Positions 54,487 to 62,179 of a stretch of DNA of 64,000 nt are shown here, piece after piece. The notes below the pieces were generated by a model. It searched no databases. It saw nothing but the letters and a program-made list of their open reading frames with translations, and was not told where the DNA came from. The stretch's first letter is position 1. Every line of letters starts with the position of its first letter. Origin of the DNA: Mycobacterium sp. URHB0044. GTDB taxonomy: Bacteria; Actinomycetota; Actinomycetes; Mycobacteriales; Mycobacteriaceae. The position numbers were made by a program, and so were the translations under genes. Location: positions 1 to 64,000 of the forward strand of contig NZ_JIAW01000019.1 of assembly GCF_000620625.1 (NCBI RefSeq), written 5' to 3'.

Positions 54487-55338
54487 TCACTTCTGGATGC
54501 TGAGGTCGGTCTGACCCCACTCGGCGATGATCTTCGCGTAGGTACCGTTGCCCTCTACCTCGGCCAGCGCCTGCGCAATTGCGTTGTGCAGCTCCGTGTT
54601 TCCCTTCAGCGTGGCCGCGCCGATCTTGATGGTGCCGAACGGCTGCCCGGCCATCTGGATCTTGGCGCCCGTCTTGGTGGCGTAGTAACCCAGCGTCTCA
54701 GCGGTGTCGAGGTAGGCATCGACCTGACCGTTCTGGACCTGCTGAATCGACACGTCGGCATGGCTGTTTCGAGTGATGTCGACAGCCTGTTTGCCTGCCG
54801 CCGTGCACTTGTCGGACTGCTCCTGCGACAGCGACTCGGCCGTCGTAGCGACCGCGACGATCACCTTCTTGCCGCACAGGGTGTCGTCCATCCCGGTGAT
54901 GTCGGCCGGCTTCTCCTTCGACACCGCGATGCCGGTGCCCGAGTACACGTAGGGCACGAAGTCGACGACCTTTTCGCGCTCGGGCTTGATGTACAGCTGG
55001 GCCATGATGACGTCGCACTGCTTGGCCTGCAGTGTCGGGATGACCGCAGAGAAGGCGGACTCGACGAAGTCGGGTTTGAGCCCGAGTTGCCCGGCGATGG
55101 CCTTGCCGAGGTCGACCTCGCTGCCCACCAGGGCACCGGTCTCGTCGTGGTAGACGTTTGGTGGTGTCCCGTCGTTGGGCGCACAGATCTTGAGCGTTCC
55201 CGCTTGCAGGATCGCCGGTGGGGCGACCTTCGCAGGTCCGGTGGAGGCGGGCGTCGCGTCATCGGGTGACGACGAGCAGCCGGACAGGGCGAGGGCGATG
55301 ACGCTCGCGACGACGCCTGCGATGGCGGTCTTGTTCAC
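54487..55338 (-). CDS. Solute-binding lipoprotein of a polar amino acid ABC transporter
   Basis: 283 aa with a lipobox LALSGC (Cys21 lipidated after cleavage) and an SBP_bac_3 fold: LKICAPNDGTPPNVYHDETG, VDLGKAIAGQLGLKPDFVESAF, DVIMAQLYIKPEREKVVDFVPY. Captures an amino-acid-like ligand at the outer face of the membrane. GTG start with GGAGG upstream. First gene of the transporter/GGT operon, directly behind tandem operators. Confidence 0.92.
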   Translation of the reverse strand: MNKTAIAGVVASVIALALSGCSSSPDDATPASTGPAKVAPPAILQAGTLKICAPNDGTPPNVYHDETGALVGSEVDLGKAIAGQLGLKPDFVESAFSAVIPTLQAKQCDVIMAQLYIKPEREKVVDFVPYVYSGTGIAVSKEKPADITGMDDTLCGKKVIVAVATTAESLSQEQSDKCTAAGKQAVDITRNSHADVSIQQVQNGQVDAYLDTAETLGYYATKTGAKIQMAGQPFGTIKIGAATLKGNTELHNAIAQALAEVEGNGTYAKIIAEWGQTDLSIQK

Positions 55339-55396
55339 GGTTCCTCCATGAGTCAGTTGACTGTCGATCCGGGCGCATCGTCGGCGCGCGCCACTT

Positions 55397-55432
55397 GCCT
55401 ATCGGACGATAGGCGTCTATCGGTCGATAGGC
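55397..55432. promoter_or_regulatory. Two tandem palindromic operators (TetR type)
   Basis: Site 1, 55397-55414, is the perfect palindrome GCCTATCG-GA-CGATAGGC. Site 2, 55417-55430, is CTATCG-GT-CGATAG. Their centres are 18 bp apart. They lie between the TetR gene and the transporter operon it precedes, about 60-95 bp before the lipoprotein start, where they could block its promoter. Confidence 0.8.
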
Positions 55433-55509
55433 ATCTTTTCGGCGAAAGTCGTCGGCCTTCGCGCTGGTGCCACGCGCACAGAAAGGCTTGCGATAAGCGA
55501 AACCGCAGG

Positions 55510-56187
55510 TCAGAGGACCGCGGCGGTCGTGATCTCCTCGAGGCGGTTCGACGTGACCGCACGTACCCGATCCAGGGTCGCTGGTTCGACGAGCAGCGCC
55601 CGCAAGACGAAGTCGGCGGCCTGCAACGGCCGGTCCTCCCGGATTCGGCCGCTCGGTCCGCCCTGCTCGCGGAGCGTCTCGAACAGCACGCCGTTCACCG
55701 CGCGCTGGATGAAACTCGGTTCGAAGTCCACGAACTCGCTCGCCTCCCGACCGCCGGAGACCAGGCGCTCGATCAACTCGTGGAACAGCGCGATGCCCTC
55801 GCGCTCGGCGGCGAACTCATCCAAGCCGAGCACCGCGTCCTGGTAGAGGCCGCGCGCGTCGAAGGGCTGGACCAGGTACTCACGCACGTCGCACGCGATG
55901 GTCAGATGCAGCTTCTCGGCCCACGTCGAGTCCTCGTCGAGGCGACGGAAGATGCGGTCGATGGACGGGCCGAGATCGAGTTCGATCAACGTCCGAAAGA
56001 TGACGTGCTTGGCATCGAAGTGATGAAACAGCGACGGCTGCCTGATCTGCACGGCCTCGGCGATGTCACGGGTGGAGGTGCCGAAATACCCACGCTGGGC
56101 GAACAACTCCGACGCCGCCAGCAGAATCCGGCCGCGCGTCGAGGTCCAGTCGACGACCGCCGGTTCCCAGCCATGCCCGTACTTCAC
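55510..56187 (-). CDS. TetR-family transcriptional regulator
   Basis: 225 aa: N-terminal HTH (RGRILLAASELFAQRGYFGTSTRDIAEAVQIRQPSLFHHFDAKH, positions 17-60) and a variable helical ligand domain. GTG start. It lies between an aldehyde dehydrogenase gene (44 bp upstream) and the ABC transporter genes on the same strand, with two palindromes in the following gap that are its likely binding sites. The ligand is unknown. Confidence 0.9.
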   Translation of the reverse strand: MKYGHGWEPAVVDWTSTRGRILLAASELFAQRGYFGTSTRDIAEAVQIRQPSLFHHFDAKHVIFRTLIELDLGPSIDRIFRRLDEDSTWAEKLHLTIACDVREYLVQPFDARGLYQDAVLGLDEFAAEREGIALFHELIERLVSGGREASEFVDFEPSFIQRAVNGVLFETLREQGGPSGRIREDRPLQAADFVLRALLVEPATLDRVRAVTSNRLEEITTAAVL

Positions 56188-56231
56188 CGCTCGATTGTGT
56201 CACCGAGCCCACGGGCCACCCCGGATGCCGC

Positions 56232-57743
56232 CTACCGCTTGGTGAAAATCGTACGGTGCCAGGCCTTGTCGGCCACGCCAGTGATGTCGCTCATCACGTG
56301 CTTGATGGTGAGGTACTCCTCGAACGAGTAGTCACTCATGTCCTTGCCGAACCCCGAGGCGCCGACGCCGCCGTGCGGCATCTCGCTGATGATCGGGATG
56401 TGGTCGTTGATCCACACGCAGCCGGCCTTGATCTCGCGGGACGCCCGCTGGGCCCGGTACACGTCCCGCGTCCAGGCCGACGCCGCCAGCCCGTACTCCG
56501 TGTCGTTGGCCTGCCGGATCGCGTCGTCGTCATCGGTGAATGGCCGGGCCACGAGCACCGGCCCGAAGACCTCGTCGCGGTAGATCTCGGAGGTCTCGCC
56601 CACGTCGGCGATCAGCGTCGGGCGGTAGAACGAGCCCGGCAGGTCCGGGATCGTCCCGCCGGTCGCGATGCGTCCGCCCTGATCGGGGGCGCGGCTGACC
56701 ATGGCGGCCACCTTGTCGCGGTGTGCCATCGTGATCAGCGGCCCCAGGTCGGTGTCCGGGTCGTGCGGATCACCGACGACGATGCCGCTCATCACCTCGG
56801 CCACTCCCGCGACGAAGTCGTCGTACAGGTCGCGCGCGACGATTGCCCTGGTCGCGGCCGTGCAGTCCTGCCCGGTGTTGATCAGCGACGCGGCGACCGC
56901 GCCCTGGATCGCGGCGTCCAGATCCGCGTCGTCGAACACCACGAACGGTGCCTTGCCACCGAGTTCCAGCTGGGTGCGGTGGCCGTGCACGGCAGCCGCC
57001 GCCATCACCCGGCGACCCACCGCCGTCGATCCGGTGAAGGTGACGACGTCGACGTCGCGGTGGCCCGCGAGTGCGGTCCCGACGTCGGCGCCCGCCCCCG
57101 TCACGACATTGAGCACACCGTCGGGCAGCCCCGCCGCACTCGCCAGCCGGGCCAGCGCGAGGGTGGTGAGCGGCGTGATCTCGGCGGGCTTGATGACGAC
57201 GGCACAGCCGGCGGCCAACGCAGGAAGCACCTTCCAGACCGCCATCTGCAGCGGGTAGTTCCACGGGGTGATGGTGGCGACGACGCCGACGGCTTCGCGT
57301 CGGATGCTCGAGGTGTGATCGCCGGAATACTCGGCGCTGGCCTTACCTTCGAGATGTCGTGCCGCACCGGCGAAGAAGTCGATGTTGTCGATGCTGCCCG
57401 GCACGTCGAATTCCCGTGCCAGTCGCACCGGCTTGCCGGTCTGGCTGACCTCCTCGGCCACCAGGTCCTCGGCATGCTCGCGGGCCAGCTCGGCGAGTTT
57501 GGCCAGCACCGCCGACCGCTCGCCGGGCGTTGCGGAGGCCCAAGCCGGCAACGCCGCGCGTGCCGAGGCCACGGCGGCGTCGACGTCGGAGACGGTGGCC
57601 AGCGCGTACTGCGCGACCACGCCCGCGTTCGCCGGATTGACGATCTGGAACCCGTGTCCGTCGCCCGCCACCGCGCTGCCGTCGATCCAATTGGCTGCCA
57701 CACTTGCGGGAGCGGCGACGCCCCGAGAATCGGCCAAAGTCAT
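56232..57743 (-). CDS. Aldehyde dehydrogenase, gamma-aminobutyraldehyde type (PatD-like)
   Basis: 503 aa. Oxyanion Asn in ITPWNYPLQMAVWK, Glu in ELGGKAPF, catalytic Cys in NTGQDCTAATRAIV. The C-terminal stretch INDHIPIISEMPHGG then SGFGKDMSDYSFEEY is characteristic of PatD-type enzymes that oxidise 4-aminobutyraldehyde to GABA. Divergent from an Lrp regulator whose operon includes an omega-type aminotransferase, so the locus probably handles a diamine or aminoaldehyde. Confidence 0.85.
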   Translation of the reverse strand: MTLADSRGVAAPASVAANWIDGSAVAGDGHGFQIVNPANAGVVAQYALATVSDVDAAVASARAALPAWASATPGERSAVLAKLAELAREHAEDLVAEEVSQTGKPVRLAREFDVPGSIDNIDFFAGAARHLEGKASAEYSGDHTSSIRREAVGVVATITPWNYPLQMAVWKVLPALAAGCAVVIKPAEITPLTTLALARLASAAGLPDGVLNVVTGAGADVGTALAGHRDVDVVTFTGSTAVGRRVMAAAAVHGHRTQLELGGKAPFVVFDDADLDAAIQGAVAASLINTGQDCTAATRAIVARDLYDDFVAGVAEVMSGIVVGDPHDPDTDLGPLITMAHRDKVAAMVSRAPDQGGRIATGGTIPDLPGSFYRPTLIADVGETSEIYRDEVFGPVLVARPFTDDDDAIRQANDTEYGLAASAWTRDVYRAQRASREIKAGCVWINDHIPIISEMPHGGVGASGFGKDMSDYSFEEYLTIKHVMSDITGVADKAWHRTIFTKR

Positions 57744-57859
57744 GGCTCAACGCTAGCCGACCCGGTCACGACGGGCTACGCATTACCCCGGTGGAAGCGG
57801 TCCTCGACGCGTGATTTCATCGGGATGGTTGCCTGATTCGACGGATTCCGTGCACAATC

Positions 57860-58387
57860 ATGTCCATGGTCAAGCCGGAAGGGTCGCCCGGCATCCAAGC
57901 CGTCTCGTTGCGAATCAACCAGTCCCGGCCCGGTGCCGCCTATCAACTCGATGAACTCTCCAAGGCGATCATCGACAAGTTGCAGCAGGACGGCCGGCGA
58001 TCGTATGCGGGCATCGGGAAGGCGGTCGGCCTGTCCGAGGCCGCCGTACGCCAGCGCGTCCAGCGCATGGTCGACGCAGGCGTCATGCAAATCGTGGCCG
58101 TCACCGATCCCATGCAACTGGGCTTCGCGCGTCAAGCCATGATCGGCATCCGCTGCACCGGCGACACCACCAAGGTCGCCGACAAGTTGGCCGCCATCGA
58201 ATCCGTCGACTACGTCGTACTCACCGCAGGGTCGTTCGACGCCATCGTCGAGGTGGTCTGCGAGGACGACGGGGACCTCCTCGACCTGCTCAACACGAAG
58301 ATTCGCGCCGTACCGGGAGTGATATCCACCGAAACCTTGGTTTACCTGAAACTTGTCAAACAGCAATACAATTGGGGCACTAGATGA
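57860..58387 (+). CDS. Lrp/AsnC-family transcriptional regulator
   Basis: 175 aa: HTH (ELSKAIIDKLQQDGRRSYAGIGKAVGLSEAAVRQRVQRMVDAGVM) and a RAM ligand domain (GFARQAMIGIRC, VDYVVLTAGSFDAIVEVVCED). ATG 57860; a second ATG at 57866 could be a leaderless start behind CACAAT. The stop overlaps the aminotransferase start (ATGA), so regulator and enzyme are coupled, and the divergent aldehyde dehydrogenase is likely a target as well. Confidence 0.92.
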   Translation: MSMVKPEGSPGIQAVSLRINQSRPGAAYQLDELSKAIIDKLQQDGRRSYAGIGKAVGLSEAAVRQRVQRMVDAGVMQIVAVTDPMQLGFARQAMIGIRCTGDTTKVADKLAAIESVDYVVLTAGSFDAIVEVVCEDDGDLLDLLNTKIRAVPGVISTETLVYLKLVKQQYNWGTR

Positions 58388-59769
58388 CAACAACTGATAT
58401 GCGTCAAGAAGTTTCGACCGATCTGGGCGCGAAGGCCAGCCGCCACCTGTGGGGGCACTTCGCCCGTCACGGCGAGGGCATCACCCCGCCGATCATCACC
58501 CGCGGCGAAGGTGTGATGATCTGGGATGACAAGGGCCGCAGCTACATCGACGGGCTGTCGGGCCTGTTCGTGGTCCAGGTCGGGCACGGCCGCAAGGAAC
58601 TCGCCGAAGCCGCTGCCAAGCAGGCCGAAACGCTGTCGTTCTTCCCGCTGTGGTCCTACGCCACGCCGCCGGCGATCGAGCTCGCCGAACGCATCGCCGG
58701 TTACGCGCCGGGCGACCTCAACCGGGTCTTCTTCACCACGGGCGGCGGCGAGGCCGTCGAGAGCGCATGGAAGCTGGCCAAGAACTTCTTCAAGCTGACC
58801 GGCAAACCCGGTAAGCACAAGGTGATTTCGCGTGCCATCGCCTACCACGGCACCCCGCAGGGCGCCCTGGCCATCACCGGCCTGCCCGCATTCAAGGAGC
58901 AGTTCGAGCCGCTCACCCCGGGCGGCTTCCGCGCCCCCAACACGAACTTCTACCGCGCACCCGAGCTCTACTCGCACGACCCCAAGGCGTTCGGCCGCTA
59001 CTGCGCCGACCGCATCGCCGAGGCCATCGAGTTCGAAGGCCCCGACACCGTGTGCGCGGTGTTCCTGGAGCCGGTGCAAAACGCAGGCGGTTGCTTCCCG
59101 CCGCCGCCCGGGTACTTCGAGCGGGTCCGCGAGATCTGCGACGAGTACGACGTGCTGCTGGTCTCCGACGAGGTGATCTGCGCCTACGGTCGCATCGGCT
59201 CGATGTTCGCCTGCGATGACTTCGGCTACGTGCCCGACATCATCACCTGCGCCAAGGGCCTGACCTCGGGCTACTCCCCGATCGGCGCGATGATCGCCAG
59301 CGACCGCCTGTTCGAGCCGTTCAACGACGGCAAGACCACCTTCGCCCACGGCTACACGTTCGGCGGGCACCCGGTGTCGTCGGCGGTGGCGTTGGCCAAC
59401 CTCGACATCTTCGAACGCGAAGGTCTCAACGACCACGTCAAGGAGCTGGCGCCGGCGTTCCGGGCGACCCTGGAGAAGCTGTACGACCTGCCGATCGTCG
59501 GCGACGTGCGCGGTGAGGGCTTCTTCTACGGCATCGAATTGGTCAAGGACAAGGTCACCAAGGAGACGTTCAACGACGAGGAATCCGAGCGGCTGCTGCG
59601 CGGTTTCCTTACGCCCGCGATCTACGAGGCCGGGTTGTACTGCCGCGCCGACGATCGTGGCGACCCAGTCGTGCAGCTCGCGCCGCCGCTGATCAGTGGC
59701 CAGAAGGAGTTCGACGCGATCTACGAGATCCTGCACGGCGTGTTGAGCGAAGCAGGCCGACGCCTCTGA
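58384..59769 (+). CDS. Class III PLP-dependent aminotransferase (Rv3329-like)
   Basis: 461 aa, fold type I omega-amino-acid aminotransferase. N-terminal DDKGRSYIDGLSGLFVVQVGHG, FFTTGGGEAVESAWKLAK (PLP phosphate contact), LLVSDEVICAYGRIG (Asp for pyridine N), and ITCAKGLTSGYSPIGAM with the Schiff-base Lys. Close relatives use diamines, beta-alanine or GABA with pyruvate. Its pairing with Lrp and the PatD-like dehydrogenase supports polyamine or omega-amino-acid breakdown. Confidence 0.92.
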   Translation: MTTTDMRQEVSTDLGAKASRHLWGHFARHGEGITPPIITRGEGVMIWDDKGRSYIDGLSGLFVVQVGHGRKELAEAAAKQAETLSFFPLWSYATPPAIELAERIAGYAPGDLNRVFFTTGGGEAVESAWKLAKNFFKLTGKPGKHKVISRAIAYHGTPQGALAITGLPAFKEQFEPLTPGGFRAPNTNFYRAPELYSHDPKAFGRYCADRIAEAIEFEGPDTVCAVFLEPVQNAGGCFPPPPGYFERVREICDEYDVLLVSDEVICAYGRIGSMFACDDFGYVPDIITCAKGLTSGYSPIGAMIASDRLFEPFNDGKTTFAHGYTFGGHPVSSAVALANLDIFEREGLNDHVKELAPAFRATLEKLYDLPIVGDVRGEGFFYGIELVKDKVTKETFNDEESERLLRGFLTPAIYEAGLYCRADDRGDPVVQLAPPLISGQKEFDAIYEILHGVLSEAGRRL

Positions 59770-59790
59770 CTCCCGCGCTAACGTCGACCG

Positions 59791-60807
59791 GTGGCGCCGA
59801 CGACGAATCGTAAGCCCCCGATCGATCCGGTGCGGTGGCAACCGCCGCAGGTCGACCCGTTGCCGGACTTCCCGGCCGCCGAGATCACGGTCGTGCCCTT
59901 ACCCGGCGACGGTCCCGAAGACGTCGTCGTCGACGGCGACGGTCAGATCTGGGCGGGCCTGACCGACGGCCGGATCGTGCGGATCTCACCCAACGGCGGG
60001 GAACCGGCGGTGGTCGCCAAGACGGACGGCCGCCCGCTCGGGCTGACGGTGGCTCGCGACGGGCGGCTGTTGATCTGCACCAGCCCTGGCGGCTTGCTGG
60101 CGCTGGACGCGTCGAGCGGCAGGCTCGAAACGCTCGTCGAGGACGTGGACGGCCGACGGCTGCAGTTCTGCTCGAACGTCGTCGAAATGCCGGACGGCAC
60201 GATCTTCTTCACCGAGTCGACGAGTGCCTTCACCTACGCGCACTTCAAGGGAGCGGTGCTGGAGGCGCGTCCCCGCGGCACCCTGTTCCGTCGCGATCCC
60301 GACGGCACGGTGTTGACCGTCGTGCCGGGGTTGTACTTCGCCAACGGAGTCACACCGACGGCGGACGGGTCGGCGCTGGTATTCGCAGAAACGATGGGCC
60401 GACGGCTGTCGAAGTACTGGCTCACCGGCGACCAAGCGGGCGCGGTGACGCCGTTGGTGAGCAATCTGCCCGGGCATCCCGACAACATGTCGACGGGCGC
60501 CGACGGCCGTATCTGGGTGGCGATGGTCTCTCCAGTCAACGCCGCCGCCGAATGGCTGGCGCCGCGCTGGCCCGCCTTGCGCAAGCTCCTGTGGAAGATG
60601 CCGGAACGACTGCTTCCCCAGATCAAGCCCGAGGTCTGGGCGGTGGCGTTCGATCCCGACGACGGAACACCCGTCGCAGGGTTGCGCACCACTCACCCGG
60701 CGTTCGGTTCGGTGACCGGCCTCGTCGAGGCCGACGGCAAACTGTGGCTGGGCACCATCGCGTTTCCGGCCGTCGGGTGTGCGGAGCTGTCAGCGCTCGG
60801 TCTGTAG
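59791..60807 (+). CDS. SMP-30/strictosidine synthase-like beta-propeller protein
   Basis: 338 aa with repeated propeller blades: GPEDVVVDGDGQIWAGLTDGRI, LGLTVARDGRLLICTSPGGL, CSNVVEMPDGTIFFTEST, LYFANGVTPTADGSALVFAET. Members are metal-dependent lactonases or esterases; the FANGVT segment carries the conserved metal-site Asn. No signal peptide. GTG start 21 bp after the aminotransferase stop, so possibly in the same operon. Confidence 0.85.
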   Translation: MAPTTNRKPPIDPVRWQPPQVDPLPDFPAAEITVVPLPGDGPEDVVVDGDGQIWAGLTDGRIVRISPNGGEPAVVAKTDGRPLGLTVARDGRLLICTSPGGLLALDASSGRLETLVEDVDGRRLQFCSNVVEMPDGTIFFTESTSAFTYAHFKGAVLEARPRGTLFRRDPDGTVLTVVPGLYFANGVTPTADGSALVFAETMGRRLSKYWLTGDQAGAVTPLVSNLPGHPDNMSTGADGRIWVAMVSPVNAAAEWLAPRWPALRKLLWKMPERLLPQIKPEVWAVAFDPDDGTPVAGLRTTHPAFGSVTGLVEADGKLWLGTIAFPAVGCAELSALGL

Positions 60808-60901
60808 CCCAGCCCGGCAAGTCACGTAGATAACTCCAACCACACCAGTCACAGCGTGGCTCCCCCGAATCAGGCTGCCGATCCCCTAATCTGCGCACAC
60901 G

Positions 60902-62170
60902 ATGGCGAACTCACGGATGTTCCGCACGCGCGCGTTGTGCCAGGTGGCGGCGCTCGCGATGCTCGCTGGGCCACTGCTCGTCGGCATGCCGACGGCAAGT
61001 GCCGAACCCGACGCCGCCCCGGACGCGAACGCCTGCCCGTACCGCGTCGCGACGCCGCCTGCGGTCGACTCGTCCGAGGTTCCGACAGCCGGCGATCCGC
61101 CCGCCCCGCTACCGGTCCCGGCTACCCCGCTCGGCGGCGACGCCCTGTCCGGCTGCGGCGCCATCACCGCGCCAGGCACACCACCACTGCCCGACGACGT
61201 GTCGGCGGAGGCGTGGTTGGTCGCCGACCTCGACACCGGTGAGGTCATCGCCGCGAAGGACCCACACGGCAGGCACCGCCCCGCCAGCATCATCAAGGTC
61301 CTGGTCGCCATGCAGTCGATCAACGAACTGCCGATCAACAAGCGCGTCGTCGGTACGAACGAGGACGCGGGTGCGGAAGGCACCAGGGTGGGCGTCGACC
61401 CCGGCGGCCTCTACACGGTCAACGACTTGCTCCACGGCCTGCTCATGCATTCGGGCAACGACGCCGCGCACGCCCTGGCCGTTCAGCTCGGCGGCATGGA
61501 CGTCGCGCTCGGCAAGATCAACGACCTCGCGGTCAAGCTCGGCGGCCGCGACACCCGCGCGGCCACGCCGTCGGGCCTGGACGGTCCCGGCATGAGCACC
61601 TCCGCCTACGACATCGGGCTGTTCTACCGCTACGCCTGGCAGAACGCCATCTTCACCGACATCGTGGCGACGCAAAAGTACGACTTCCCCGGCGCCCCAG
61701 CCCGTCCCGACGTGCCGGGCGACGAGGAACACCCGGGCTACGAACTGGAGAACGACAACCAACTGCTCTACAACTACCCCGGCGCGATGGGCGGAAAGAC
61801 CGGCTACACCGACGACGCAGGCCAGACCTTCGTCGGTGCGGCCAACCGCGACGGACGCCGCCTGGTGGCGGTGCTGCTGCGCGGCACCCGCCAGCCGATC
61901 GCCCCGTGGGAGCAGGCGGCGCATCTGCTCGACTACGGGTTCGCGACCGCGCCGGGTACCAAGGTCGGCACGTTGGTCGAGCCCGATCCTGCGCTCCGTC
62001 CGAACCAAACCGATCCGGCCGCCAACCCCGCGGCCGCCCAGGCCGTCGCGGCCTCGCTTCCGCCTGCCGACGCGACGCCGGTCAGGGTGGGCGTGGGCGT
62101 CGTCGGCGCCGTGGTGGTGTTCGGCTTGATCATGGGCGCGCGCTCGCTGAACCGTCGCCCCGAGGCGTAA
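60902..62170 (+). CDS. dacB1: D-alanyl-D-alanine carboxypeptidase DacB1 (penicillin-binding protein)
   Basis: 422 aa, peptidase S11. Signal peptide (VAALAMLAGPLLVGMPTASA, cleavage before EPD), SxxK motif S129-I-I-K132, SxN in MHSGNDAAH, KTG in GGKTGYTDDAG, and a C-terminal membrane anchor (VGVVGAVVVFGLIMG). Trims D-Ala from peptidoglycan stem peptides outside the membrane. A TAATCT -10-like word sits 9 bp before the ATG, so the mRNA leader is short or absent. Equivalent to Rv3330. Confidence 0.93.
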   Translation: MANSRMFRTRALCQVAALAMLAGPLLVGMPTASAEPDAAPDANACPYRVATPPAVDSSEVPTAGDPPAPLPVPATPLGGDALSGCGAITAPGTPPLPDDVSAEAWLVADLDTGEVIAAKDPHGRHRPASIIKVLVAMQSINELPINKRVVGTNEDAGAEGTRVGVDPGGLYTVNDLLHGLLMHSGNDAAHALAVQLGGMDVALGKINDLAVKLGGRDTRAATPSGLDGPGMSTSAYDIGLFYRYAWQNAIFTDIVATQKYDFPGAPARPDVPGDEEHPGYELENDNQLLYNYPGAMGGKTGYTDDAGQTFVGAANRDGRRLVAVLLRGTRQPIAPWEQAAHLLDYGFATAPGTKVGTLVEPDPALRPNQTDPAANPAAAQAVAASLPPADATPVRVGVGVVGAVVVFGLIMGARSLNRRPEA

Positions 62171-62179
62171 TCGCCGACG

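Noticed and set aside
55397..55432. Possible short CRISPR-like array (CTATCG/CGATAG words)
   Set aside because: Only two palindromes with a 2-bp gap between them and no spacers; operator sites fit better.
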